From NCBI RefSeq assembly GCF_004369205.1, contig NZ_QFGA01000001.1, forward strand, positions 2,232,001 to 2,296,000: a stretch of 64,000 bases of DNA. Reading direction: 5' to 3'. Both the position numbers and the translations under genes were made by a program. The stretch comes from Pelotomaculum schinkii (GTDB lineage: Bacteria; Bacillota; Desulfotomaculia; Desulfotomaculales; Pelotomaculaceae). The stretch's first letter is position 1, and each line of letters begins with the position of its first letter. The notes below the pieces were generated by a model that saw only the letters and a list, made by a program, of their open reading frames with translations, was not told the DNA's origin and did not search any database. Shown piece after piece: positions 26,328 through 35,098 of this stretch.

Positions 26328-28406
26328 CTAGCCAATTTTATGTTTACTAAAAAGCATTTTCAGTTTCTTACTACTATTAATTTTATTATATAATGTTGTC
26401 CTGCTAATTCCTAAACGCTCAGCAGTCTTACTTAGATTGCCGTTTTCCTCACTTAATAGCAGCTCAATAACTATTTCCTCACTCATTTTCATTAAATTAT
26501 TGGATCCATTTTTTGTGTTTTCGATTACCCTTATTTTATTCTTCAGAGTCTTGTAATTATAGGCTTTAACTATTTTCTCAGGAAGATCACAGAGAGATAT
26601 TTTTGTCCTGCCACTTAATAAAACTATAGCTCTTTCAATTACATTCCTTAATTCCCGTATATTGCCACGCCAGGAATAGCAGGTAAGCGCCTCAAAAAAC
26701 TCGTTATCAATTTCTTTCACATGCAAATTGTATTCTTTACTAAATATATCAATGAAATGTTTTGCCAATATGGGGATGTCGTCATCTCTTTCGCGCAAAG
26801 ACGGTAATTTTAGTGTAATTATGCCGATTCGGTAATACAAATCCTCTCGAAAATTACCCTCATCAGCTTCCTGCAACAAATCTTTTTTTGTTCCCGAGAT
26901 AAGCCTAATATCTATAGGTATCTCTTTAATCCCACCAATTCTACATATTTTATTAGTGGAAAGAACACGCAATAATTTAATCTGAATATTTAGAGGCATA
27001 CTTTCAATTTCATCAAGAAACAGGGTTCCGCCGCAGGCTACCTCCAACTTGCCTGGCTTGCCATTTTTAGAAGCTCCGGTAAAAGCGCCGGACTCATAAC
27101 CAAATAATTCACTTTCCACCAAATCATGCGGTAAAGCGCCACAATTAATTGCAACAAAAGGGTTAATTTTTCTTGGACTCTCATTATGAATAGCCTGAGC
27201 AAACAACTCTTTGCCAGTACCACTTTCCCCAAATATTAAAACTGGTGAAGAAGATTTTGCAACTATTTTAGCCTGGTTTTTTACATCTATTAGATTATGA
27301 CTTTTTCCAATGATGTCATTAAATGTATAATCAGCCTCATTTCCCTGCAGGGTATTATTAGCATTTTTCGCATTTTCTATAAAAATTATTTTCTCTTCGT
27401 TACTGGTATGGTTAAGTATTTTCTTTGTTGATACGAAAAAACGTTTTTTTCGACCATTGACATCTAAATATATTTCTTTTTTATGTCCGGAATCATTTAC
27501 GATATTGTTTTGTAAAGTAGAAATATATTTTGCAAGATCAGCTTTAATGTTTGACTTGTCAAGCCCCAACATCTCTACTATCTTATCATTATAATGTTCG
27601 ATTTCGTTATCATTATTAACATAAACCATACCATGAGGCAAATAATCAATGGTGCTATTCATGGCAAGACTAATTGTATCCAGTTTCCCCATGGTATCCA
27701 TAATAAAATTTATACTGTCAAAGGTTTTAGCTAACAATGTCACCAACATCAAGGTATCTATAGTATGCCTATGGCTATAACTTGAAATATTTATTGCCCC
27801 AATTACCTCGCCCTTAGAGTTATGAATAGGTGCGGCAGAACAATAAAAGTTATGGAAATAAAAGTTAAAATGCTCAGGTCCCAATACTTGTACTGATTTA
27901 TTCTCCCGTAATGCAAGGCAAGCCGCATTAGTTCCCACCTCATTTTCCGCTAAACCAGCTGGGATCGGACTTCTAACACCCAATTCCCGGTGTAAAAAAT
28001 TAGTATGGGCAATTAATTGAAGACCCTTTGCCTCGCTATCAAATATTTGCACAGATAAACCCTTTTCTCTGGCCAAACTTTGCACTTCTATAATAATATC
28101 GCCAAATTTTTTGATAAAGTCATGATTATCTAAGATTTGCTTCTTAATTTCCTCTTTAGACAGAAATCTTCTGTTTTTTGAATATGGATCAACTCCATAT
28201 TCCATACTTCTTTGCCATGACTCATATATTGTTCGCGGCACTATATTCTGATTTACCGGTTTACCTGTAACTAAGTTATTCCATTCTTCCTCAATTTTAT
28301 CCAGCCTTGCAGGAGCCTTTTCGCTAATTGCCCTTCCTGTTTTTAGTATTTGAGCAAGATGCTGTTGTAACAACAAGGAGCCATTAACATTCATTTTCTC
28401 TGCCAC
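26328..28406 (-). CDS. Sigma-54-dependent activator, AcoR type
   Basis: 692 residues. The N-terminal half has a GAF-like sensing domain (GVRSPIPAGLAENEVGTNAACLALRE, as in AcoR/DhaR) and a PAS-like segment. The central AAA+ domain carries GESGTGKELFAQ, the sigma-54 contact loop GAFTGA and the Walker B region GGTLFLDEIE. The C-terminus is a Fis-type helix-turn-helix (NLSKTAERLGISRTTLYNKI). The GTG start has AGGGGG five bases upstream. AcoR relatives respond to acetoin, alcohols or aldehydes. Its neighbours with sigma-54 promoters make it the probable activator of this alcohol/aldehyde module. Confidence 0.9.
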   Translation of the reverse strand: MAEKMNVNGSLLLQQHLAQILKTGRAISEKAPARLDKIEEEWNNLVTGKPVNQNIVPRTIYESWQRSMEYGVDPYSKNRRFLSKEEIKKQILDNHDFIKKFGDIIIEVQSLAREKGLSVQIFDSEAKGLQLIAHTNFLHRELGVRSPIPAGLAENEVGTNAACLALRENKSVQVLGPEHFNFYFHNFYCSAAPIHNSKGEVIGAINISSYSHRHTIDTLMLVTLLAKTFDSINFIMDTMGKLDTISLAMNSTIDYLPHGMVYVNNDNEIEHYNDKIVEMLGLDKSNIKADLAKYISTLQNNIVNDSGHKKEIYLDVNGRKKRFFVSTKKILNHTSNEEKIIFIENAKNANNTLQGNEADYTFNDIIGKSHNLIDVKNQAKIVAKSSSPVLIFGESGTGKELFAQAIHNESPRKINPFVAINCGALPHDLVESELFGYESGAFTGASKNGKPGKLEVACGGTLFLDEIESMPLNIQIKLLRVLSTNKICRIGGIKEIPIDIRLISGTKKDLLQEADEGNFREDLYYRIGIITLKLPSLRERDDDIPILAKHFIDIFSKEYNLHVKEIDNEFFEALTCYSWRGNIRELRNVIERAIVLLSGRTKISLCDLPEKIVKAYNYKTLKNKIRVIENTKNGSNNLMKMSEEIVIELLLSEENGNLSKTAERLGISRTTLYNKINSSKKLKMLFSKHKIG

Positions 28407-28895
28407 CTTTCCCCCTGGATAATATAATTATGTCCATCAAACTGAAAAGGTAATGAGTGTCAGCGCATCCTATAACAACCAGACCGCGAAATTATAAACC
28501 GCTATCCGACTATATGATACCACAACTTGTCCAACAATTCTAACATTAATTAATTTTGCTGCCATATGTTTTAAGTTGCCTATTGCCTGTTATTATTTGG
28601 TGATGTATCCCAATTAAATTGAGTATTTATAGCTTTATGTGACAATATAAGTATTTATGTTATGCTTTATTGAACACAGTCCATATGTTGACTTACCAGG
28701 GGGGAAAAGCCACCCGGAGCAATCCAGATGGCTGAATGTTTACCAACTAACATTTATCGCGGGATATAGATGGATACCTGAACCAGAAGAATATCGGAGG
28801 GGCGCTTCCTGTGACATTTGTTTAAGCTGCTGCCGCAAACAAAACAAGCCCCACTTCGCCGTCGCAAGACCGTCCCTCCAACATCTTGACACACT
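28407..28895. other. Intergenic region without a supported gene
   Basis: The region holds the activator's promoter and the end of the MoaD-like gene's operon. No open frame here shows a recognisable domain or good ribosome site, and I saw no clear terminator. Confidence 0.4.
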
Positions 28896-29165
28896 TTAAC
28901 CGCCACCCATGAGACGGTATATTTCTATTAAATCTCCGTCTGATAAAACTTTATCTTTTACGACTTTCCCGTTGACAACCTTGAACCCTATATGATTTCT
29001 ATTTTTACTGAATAACTGCTGAACTAATTCCTCTAATGTAATGGCAGCACGCAGCTTTAATGGAAATTCCTTACCTGATTCAAATCCTTCAACATGTTCC
29101 GAAGGAGTCACATATGACTTGAATTTAACCGTAATTGGACTGGCAGGTTCAGAACCCACATTCAT
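28896..29165 (-). CDS. MoaD/ThiS-family sulfur-carrier protein
   Basis: 89 residues with the ubiquitin-like fold pattern and a C-terminal Gly-Gly-Gly (DGDLIEIYRLMGGG), the site adenylated and thiocarboxylated in this family. GGGAGGAG precedes the ATG. It follows the AOR gene by 116 bases. MoaD-like genes often accompany tungsten AOR genes and presumably supply the dithiolene sulfur of the pterin cofactor. Confidence 0.88.
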   Translation of the reverse strand: MNVGSEPASPITVKFKSYVTPSEHVEGFESGKEFPLKLRAAITLEELVQQLFSKNRNHIGFKVVNGKVVKDKVLSDGDLIEIYRLMGGG

Positions 29166-29281
29166 TCTCCTCCCTGCAATTCATTCAATGCACACATCAA
29201 GGGCGACGGTCAATGACCTCACCCTTTGATGTTTACACCTGTAGATTAATAATGTTAACTTGTTGATTGGATGCTAATTGC

Positions 29282-30991
29282 TTAGAAAGGTATCGCTTGA
29301 CTTAATTCTTCATCCGTAATGTCAAACACGGCGCCGCTTGACGGAAGAACTTCAGTCCTAATGAATTCAGGGACATCGACTTTGGGCACACCAGCTGCCT
29401 CATTGAATTTTTTCTCCAGCGCTATCGCTTCGACGCCCAGGCCCATCAATCTATCGACAGTCCATTCACCACCGAATTTGCCTGCGAACATATTAACTAG
29501 CGCCAGCAGGTACGGTTCTTCTGTGGTGCAGAAAGTATTAAACAGACACATACCCGTGCAATCATTCATGCAAAAAGCTACCTGCAGCATGGTTGATAAT
29601 TCAACCTGGCCTGCCTTATCGTATGGATTAACTTGTTCAACGGTACCAAGCGAGTTGCCGCAGGTATGGTCGGCTCCCTGCTGAGCAGTGGCATAAGTGA
29701 CTCCTGTTCCTTTTAAGCTCCTTGGATCATAGGCGGCAAAGCTTTGCCCTTTGGAAACCGGAATTCTCTTTACACCGAGGCGCTTACCAACAGCCAGCGC
29801 GCCGTTGCCGATGATATTGCCGAATTCTGTGCCGTCCGCTATTTCCTGGACCAGCTTAATTGCTGCTTCATCATCGCCCCAGGCGATTTTCCCAGACTCC
29901 ATCGCAACAGCTATGGCTGCACCCGTATCCATGGTATCAATACCAATGTCGTCGCACATGCGGTCAATCTTGGCAACCGTGTCCAGGTTGGATATTAAAC
30001 AGTTAGAACCAACCAGACCGATGGTCTCGTATTCCAGGCCTGAGGTAAGGTATTTGCCGTCCGGGCCGTGGTAAACATTGGAGCAATGGATGATGCAGCC
30101 GGGCTGGCAGGCGTGACCGGTCCGGCCGCCTCTTTCACTGCAGTTTTTAGCCAGGGTTTCGCCGCTGATGTTTTCTGCTTGATCCCATCTGCCGTCGCTG
30201 AAGTTTTTCGTCGGCAGGGCGCCCAGAGCGTTGACACCCATGACTCCGGCTGCTGTGCCCATGGCTGGATAACCGCCTCCGGAAATGGGATGTCCTTTAA
30301 TACCTTCAACGAATTTCCGATTAGCTTCCATGAACTTTTCTTTGTCGGCATACTCGGCCTCAAGTTTAGCGCCTTCCGTATCCAAGACGATGGCCTTGAT
30401 CCTCTTGGAACCCATGACCGCTCCGACACCACCCCGGCCGGCGGCGCGGGCGGTATGGCCGCTGGGATCGCTTACCTGGACTGAAGCCATTTTATAGCCT
30501 CTTTCGCCGGCTGGGCCTATGGCCATAACACTTACCTTGTTACCATAATCTTGCATTAACCTTTCAGCTGTGGCATAGGTGCCCAAACCCACATATTTAT
30601 CGCCCGGCAGCAATACCGCGCCGTCTTTGTTCACTTTTAAAATATACCAGGCATCTCCAGCGGGTGCGTTTTCAATAATAATGCATTTAAGCGCCAATCT
30701 GGCAAAGGCCGCGCCTGCGGTGCCGCCGGCATTGGCTTCTTTAGCCCCTCCTGTCAGCGGACTTTTGCAGCCGACTGAGATCCTGCCACTGGCCGGGGCA
30801 GCCGTGCCGTTTAAAAGCCCTACGCATACTATAAGTTTGTTGCCGGTGCCCAATGCGTCACAGGTGGGGTCTACTTCGTCGGTTAGAATCTTATCAATAA
30901 GACCGCGGCCGCCATACAACTCCAGGTCTTTTCTTTCTTCATAAACGACTGTCTTTGAATCCATTTTTACTCTGATAAATTTATCAGCCAT
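29282..30991 (-). CDS. aor: Tungsten-type aldehyde:ferredoxin oxidoreductase
   Basis: 569 residues of the AOR family. The N-terminal domain has the ELYGGRGLIDKIL and GRISVGCKSPLTG pattern, with AGRGGVGAVMGSKRIKAI for the pterin. The [4Fe-4S] ligands are in HACQPGCIIHC near residue 295 with a further Cys in MNDCTGMC near 485. It reduces ferredoxin while oxidising aldehydes, or runs in reverse on acids. The ATG lies 13 bases after AGGAGG, a long gap. A Moco/Tuco-like riboswitch and a terminator-like hairpin precede it. It is slightly shorter than the roughly 600 residues of archaeal AORs. Confidence 0.93.
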   Translation of the reverse strand: MADKFIRVKMDSKTVVYEERKDLELYGGRGLIDKILTDEVDPTCDALGTGNKLIVCVGLLNGTAAPASGRISVGCKSPLTGGAKEANAGGTAGAAFARLALKCIIIENAPAGDAWYILKVNKDGAVLLPGDKYVGLGTYATAERLMQDYGNKVSVMAIGPAGERGYKMASVQVSDPSGHTARAAGRGGVGAVMGSKRIKAIVLDTEGAKLEAEYADKEKFMEANRKFVEGIKGHPISGGGYPAMGTAAGVMGVNALGALPTKNFSDGRWDQAENISGETLAKNCSERGGRTGHACQPGCIIHCSNVYHGPDGKYLTSGLEYETIGLVGSNCLISNLDTVAKIDRMCDDIGIDTMDTGAAIAVAMESGKIAWGDDEAAIKLVQEIADGTEFGNIIGNGALAVGKRLGVKRIPVSKGQSFAAYDPRSLKGTGVTYATAQQGADHTCGNSLGTVEQVNPYDKAGQVELSTMLQVAFCMNDCTGMCLFNTFCTTEEPYLLALVNMFAGKFGGEWTVDRLMGLGVEAIALEKKFNEAAGVPKVDVPEFIRTEVLPSSGAVFDITDEELSQAIPF

Positions 30992-31010
30992 TGAAATCGC
31001 AGTACCTCCT

Positions 31011-31046
31011 TTTTAAAAATTCCATCTGAAATCATGTTTGATGAAA
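31011..31046 (-). terminator. Probable attenuator hairpin before the AOR gene
   Basis: On the minus strand TTTCATC pairs with GATGGAA (one G-U pair) and runs into TTTTT, between the riboswitch-like element and the AOR ribosome site. Confidence 0.5.
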
Positions 31047-31051
31047 TCAAT

Positions 31052-31147
31052 ATTTCCTTTCCAAGAAGGGAGGCACAAACGTTTCCATTTATACCTAGCG
31101 GTTAACAACCATGGCAATTGCTGTAGGCTGTTTAACTCGGAAATAAT
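31052..31147 (-). ncRNA. Moco/Tuco riboswitch-like leader, copy 2
   Basis: It shares the sequence plan of copy 1: TTATTTCCGAGTTAAAC..., the GCAATTGCCATGG hairpin, TGTTAACC and GCCTCCC...TGGAAAGG, with closing TATTTCC/GGAAATA. The two copies differ mainly in paired or loop positions. It lies between the transporter gene and the AOR gene, so AOR translation or elongation can be tuned separately from the transporter. Its place before a tungsten-type enzyme favours a tungsten-cofactor ligand, which is inference. Confidence 0.78.
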
Positions 31148-31166
31148 TGTTCACTTAAATATGCTT

Positions 31167-31769
31167 TTATGCAGATACTCCTTCTTTTGCGGGCACGGTC
31201 TTAATCCAGGGCGGCCCGAGGGAAACGACTTCTTTGCCATAAGCGGTATTGATTATGGTTGCAATGATAATCCAAATTAATGAAATAACGGCAATAATCT
31301 CAACCCAACCGGCTACTTTAGTTAAAACCGGCATGCCGAGAAGGTTGCCAAAGCCCATGAGTCCGAAGAAGATGACTGTAATGACAAAGAAAAGTCCGGG
31401 GACAAAGCCTGCTCTCATGGGAAGTCCAATTAGACCCAGCAAAATGATGCCCATGCTCAAAAACACCCAGCCGTCTACTAAGGAGGTATCCTGTGGTCCA
31501 ACGTTTAAGAACTTAAACATAAAGGAGATGGCTCCATAGAACATAAAGGCGCTGAAGGCTAAAGTTATGTTGCCGTTGACGACATCACCGCGCTTGAGTT
31601 CAATGGCTCCGGCAATAAACTGCACGATACTGCCTACCAAACCCAGCGGCACAAGTATGATGAGGGCTGAAGCCGGAGCAATGCCAATTAGTACTGGTAG
31701 AAGGGCGCACAGGTAAAAAACCATTACGATTAAACCCGCCGGATTGGCAGTTGCATAATTATCAGACAT
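31167..31769 (-). CDS. Acetate/carboxylate transporter, GPR1/FUN34/YaaH family
   Basis: 200 residues and six membrane helices. The family pattern is visible: NPAGLIVMVFYLC at the N-terminus and GSIVQFIAGAIELKRGDVVNGNITLAFSAFMFYGA. SatP-type members carry acetate or succinate. As the first gene of the AOR unit it would export or import the carboxylate linked to aldehyde oxidation. AGGAGG precedes the ATG. Confidence 0.8.
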   Translation of the reverse strand: MSDNYATANPAGLIVMVFYLCALLPVLIGIAPASALIILVPLGLVGSIVQFIAGAIELKRGDVVNGNITLAFSAFMFYGAISFMFKFLNVGPQDTSLVDGWVFLSMGIILLGLIGLPMRAGFVPGLFFVITVIFFGLMGFGNLLGMPVLTKVAGWVEIIAVISLIWIIIATIINTAYGKEVVSLGPPWIKTVPAKEGVSA

Positions 31770-32061
31770 CCAAATAACCTCCTAACTATTTTAAACATTA
31801 AGACAATTAGACAAATAACGTTCTCCTACACACCATACAAACCAGGGATGTACTGCCTCCAGGGTATACAGGGTGTATCATTTTTTAATTACCTGTACAC
31901 TCAGGAAAAACCACAAAATTTTGTTATAGCTCTTTAGCGGCTTTTCTGCAAAGCATGAGATTTAGTTATTTAAATTTATGCTCATCATAATCGCCATATA
32001 TGCACTGTAAGGATGTACGGTCAGCGGGTGGTACAGGGTTGCATATTGACGATGGTGGTTT

Positions 32062-32076
32062 TGCAAACCTGTGCCA
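32062..32076 (-). promoter_or_regulatory. Sigma-54-like motif with one base missing from the spacer
   Basis: Minus-strand TGGCACAGGTTTGCA looks like a -24/-12 element, but GG and GC are nine bases apart, not ten. It lies about 290 bases before the transporter/AOR unit. Apart from it, 31770-32122 holds no gene. Confidence 0.35.
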
Positions 32077-32122
32077 CCCCAATTAACCGCTAAAGACCAA
32101 CTGCTTTTTACGGATAGAACTT

Positions 32123-33280
32123 TTATTTTTTGTAAATATTCTTTAAAATCCCAAGCGCTTCAGCAGCAGTAATCTTTCTGGGCTGGAAAAGCTGGAATAT
32201 ATCCGCTTCAATTACCTTTGCAGCTTCCTCGAACTTGCTTTCATCGTAAGGGAACTCAGTGGCAGGTTTTAACCCTAACGTGTTGTCTCTGAAATCAATG
32301 AAAGCGTCTCTTGCTTTCGCACCGATTTCTTTCGATGTTTCCTTACCTGTAAACCTTACTCCCAAACATTCAGCTACATACTTGATCTTTTCAGGCACTA
32401 CTTCCGCATTATATTCCATTGTCCAAGGTTCTGCATATGCAACAGAGTGTCCGTGAGGCACATCAAAGAATCCGCCTAGTGTTTGTCCGACTGAGTGTCC
32501 GGTGTTAGCGTGAGGGTAAGCTAACATCCAGCCTGCCATTGCTGCTGCTATACTCATCTTGCTTCTTGCTTTTAAATTGCCCGGATCATGAACGCATATC
32601 GGCAAATACTTCGCAATAGTAGCAATATTCATTTCACAGATCAGATCAGTCAGATCATTCGCAAGTGTTGAAGTATAGGATTCTATAGCGTGGGTGAAGG
32701 CGTCCATTCCCGTAGATGCTGTCAATTGAGCAGGTAACTTGGTCAATATAGCGGGATCAATAATTGCGTATTCCGATCCGCAGTTATAGGCAAGAATCGT
32801 ATACTTTTGATGATCAGGGCCCATAATAATCATCCCGTCAGATAATTCGCTGCCTGTTCCTGCAGTAGTGGGTATCAAGACGCAGTTAGGTGAAAATACA
32901 ATCTTTTCCGGATGCGCTACATAGTCCAGGATTTTCCCTTCATTAAATCTCAAGACGTTTACAGCCTTAGCGCTGTCCATTACGCTTCCGCCGCCGAGAC
33001 CTACTACGCAATCACATTTTTCTTTCTTACAAATCTCGCTGGCCTTCTCAATAAATTCCGTCGGCGCATTCGGCAGTACTTCATCAAAGGTAACGTATTC
33101 CATATTTCTTTCTTTCAAGCCCGCTACTGCTTGATCGAGAATACCCATATTTACCATGCTCTTATCTGTTACAATCATCGGCTTCTTAGCGCCCAAATAC
33201 TCTATTAATTCGCCTAACTGAGCTATGCTGCCCGGTTGAATGAGTATACGACTCCTCTGGAAAAGTTGAAAATCTAACAT
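32123..33280 (-). CDS. Iron-containing alcohol dehydrogenase
   Basis: About 385 residues from the ATG at 33280, chosen for AAAAGGAGG seven bases upstream. Group III alcohol dehydrogenase pattern: GGGSVMDSAKAVNVL for NAD(P), metal ligands in AYPHANTGHSVGQTLGGFFDVPHGHSVAY. It interconverts alcohols and aldehydes and would supply or drain substrate for the neighbouring aldehyde oxidoreductases. A perfect sigma-54 promoter lies about 220 bases upstream, so it is probably under the AcoR-like activator. Confidence 0.92.
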   Translation of the reverse strand: MLDFQLFQRSRILIQPGSIAQLGELIEYLGAKKPMIVTDKSMVNMGILDQAVAGLKERNMEYVTFDEVLPNAPTEFIEKASEICKKEKCDCVVGLGGGSVMDSAKAVNVLRFNEGKILDYVAHPEKIVFSPNCVLIPTTAGTGSELSDGMIIMGPDHQKYTILAYNCGSEYAIIDPAILTKLPAQLTASTGMDAFTHAIESYTSTLANDLTDLICEMNIATIAKYLPICVHDPGNLKARSKMSIAAAMAGWMLAYPHANTGHSVGQTLGGFFDVPHGHSVAYAEPWTMEYNAEVVPEKIKYVAECLGVRFTGKETSKEIGAKARDAFIDFRDNTLGLKPATEFPYDESKFEEAAKVIEADIFQLFQPRKITAAEALGILKNIYKK

Positions 33281-33500
33281 GATACTTCCTCCTTTTGTTA
33301 TTTCACTAATCAAATTTTTGTGTCAAGCAATACACCATAAATATCCTTTTCAATCCCTGCACACCTGTCAAGCCTTGGACCTTTTTTTTAGAAGAACTCA
33401 AATCCCGCTACGTCACGCAATCAAAAACGAGGCTGTTTTTAGAAGGTTTTGTATTTCCCCCTTTTTATGGATTTTATATGACGTCACGATAATGTATAGA

Positions 33501-33516
33501 AGCAAAGCTCATGCCA
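33501..33516 (-). promoter_or_regulatory. Sigma-54 (-24/-12) promoter of the alcohol dehydrogenase
   Basis: Minus-strand TGGCATGAGCTTTGCT, ten bases between GG and GC, agreeing with the site at 26014-26029 at 13 of 16 positions. It implies an untranslated leader of about 210 bases. The rest of 33281-33814 holds no gene I can support. Confidence 0.75.
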
Positions 33517-33814
33517 GCCAAGGTTATTTTTCTGAAATATATTTACCAAATGTGTCTATCTTTAAAAAAAATTTTGATTATTATGTGAACCGTTATGAAA
33601 TAAGGCTCTAAGGCTTGTTCAGCACCCGCTATAGTTACTGCCGTTTTTGTTTTCACTTATAATGAATGGGATTAGTTACATGTGTACTTACGAAAAACCT
33701 CATTGCAAATGAAAGTCAACTGTTTAATATTTGGACACTAAGTAACATTTATAATCATCTGTACATTTACTCTCCGTCACTTCCCCAAAGCATTAAAAAT
33801 TAGTCTTCTAAAAA

Positions 33815-33852
33815 AATTCAGGGCCGGCGTTTGAACATACCGGCCCTGAATT
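33815..33852 (-). terminator. Intrinsic hairpin after the MacB-like operon
   Basis: Perfect 13-bp stem AATTCAGGGCCGG / CCGGCCCTGAATT with a 12-base loop, then TTTTTTAG on the minus strand. Confidence 0.85.
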
Positions 33853-33880
33853 TAATCTGGGTTTATATAGATATACACAT

Positions 33881-35098
33881 CTACTTTTCAAACCGCAGCG
33901 CTTCAATGGGATCCAATCCCGCAGCCTTCTTCGCAGGATAATAGCCGAAGAAAATTCCGATTGCCGCGGAAAAACCCGCGGAGATTACTATTGAGTACGC
34001 CTTGACCGACATCGTCATACCGGCCACCATGGCAATGATTTTAGACCCGGCTACACCCAGGAGAATCCCTATAATCCCCCCTGACAGACACAGCACCAGC
34101 GCCTCCACCAGAAACTGGTTGAGGATATCGCTTTCACTTGCCCCGACCGCCATGCGCAAACCAATCTCCCTGGTTCTTTCAGTTACAGAAACCAGCATGA
34201 TATTCATGATCCCGATACCGCCCACCAGCAGTGATATGGAAGCCACACCGGCCAGAAAGAGCGTCAATATGGCAGAGGTGCTCTCAACCGTTTCAAGTAC
34301 GGAAGCCAGGTTGCGCACGTTAAAATCATCAGAGGCAGTCCCTTCCAAGCGGTGCCGCTGCCTTAAAAGGCTTTCTATATTACTCTGGACGGCAGCCATG
34401 TTCTCCGCCTTATCGACCTGAACATCGACTAGACGGACACTCTTTACACCCAATAGTTTTATTTGTGCAGTGGTGATAGGAATATATATAACATCATCCT
34501 GATCCTGACCGCCCATGGAGGAGCCTTTGGAGGCAAGGGTACCTACAACGGTAAAGCTTATTTTATCAATTCTAATTTTTGTGCCTATCGGATCTTCTCC
34601 GGAGGGGTAAAGGTTGTCTACCACCGTTTTGCCCAGAACTGCCACCGGCGCGATGTTCGTTACATCATCATCGGTAATAAATGACCCTGCGCTGATTGTC
34701 CAGTTTTTGATCGACAGCAATTCGGGGGTGGTTCCGTTGTAAGTAGATGTCCAGGTTTGGTTGTTGTACCCGATGGTGGCGCTTGAACTTAGCTCAGGCG
34801 CCACATAGAGCGCCGAATCTATTTCAGCGATTGCTTCAGCGTCTTCCAGGGTAAGGGTTGCGACACTACCCCCGGAGCCCCTGACCGGCCCCTGCCCGGT
34901 TCCGGGATAAACCATCAATAGATTGGAGCCCATGCTCGAAATCTGATCCTGTACTTTTTGGGTGACGCCCTGCCCCACGGCAATCATAATAATAACAGCC
35001 GCAACCCCGATAATGATGCCAAGCATGGTCAGGGAAGCCCTTAACTTATTTGCCTTGATCCCGTTAGCGGCCACCTCAAAGTTGTTGGCGAGATTCAT
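33881..35098 (-). CDS. MacB-like ABC transporter permease
   Basis: 405 residues with the N-terminal FtsX/MacB pattern (ANGIKANKLRASLTMLGIIIGVAAVIIMIAVGQG), a periplasmic MacB-PCD region, and three C-terminal helices ending PAKKAAGLDPIEALRFEK. It overlaps the ATPase gene by four bases. With the adaptor gene it forms a MacA-MacB-type tripartite-like pump without an outer-membrane channel, as in Bacillus YknXYZ. It probably exports peptides or protects the envelope. Confidence 0.92.
   Translation of the reverse strand: MNLANNFEVAANGIKANKLRASLTMLGIIIGVAAVIIMIAVGQGVTQKVQDQISSMGSNLLMVYPGTGQGPVRGSGGSVATLTLEDAEAIAEIDSALYVAPELSSSATIGYNNQTWTSTYNGTTPELLSIKNWTISAGSFITDDDVTNIAPVAVLGKTVVDNLYPSGEDPIGTKIRIDKISFTVVGTLASKGSSMGGQDQDDVIYIPITTAQIKLLGVKSVRLVDVQVDKAENMAAVQSNIESLLRQRHRLEGTASDDFNVRNLASVLETVESTSAILTLFLAGVASISLLVGGIGIMNIMLVSVTERTREIGLRMAVGASESDILNQFLVEALVLCLSGGIIGILLGVAGSKIIAMVAGMTMSVKAYSIVISAGFSAAIGIFFGYYPAKKAAGLDPIEALRFEK

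Noticed and set aside
28657-28899. Plus-strand frame of 80 residues with several cysteines
   Set aside because: No ribosome site, no recognisable domain, and it runs into the end of the MoaD-like gene on the other strand. Most likely chance.
33279-33611. Plus-strand frame of 110 residues opposite the alcohol dehydrogenase promoter
   Set aside because: It covers the sigma-54 promoter and leader on the other strand, has no ribosome site and no family features.
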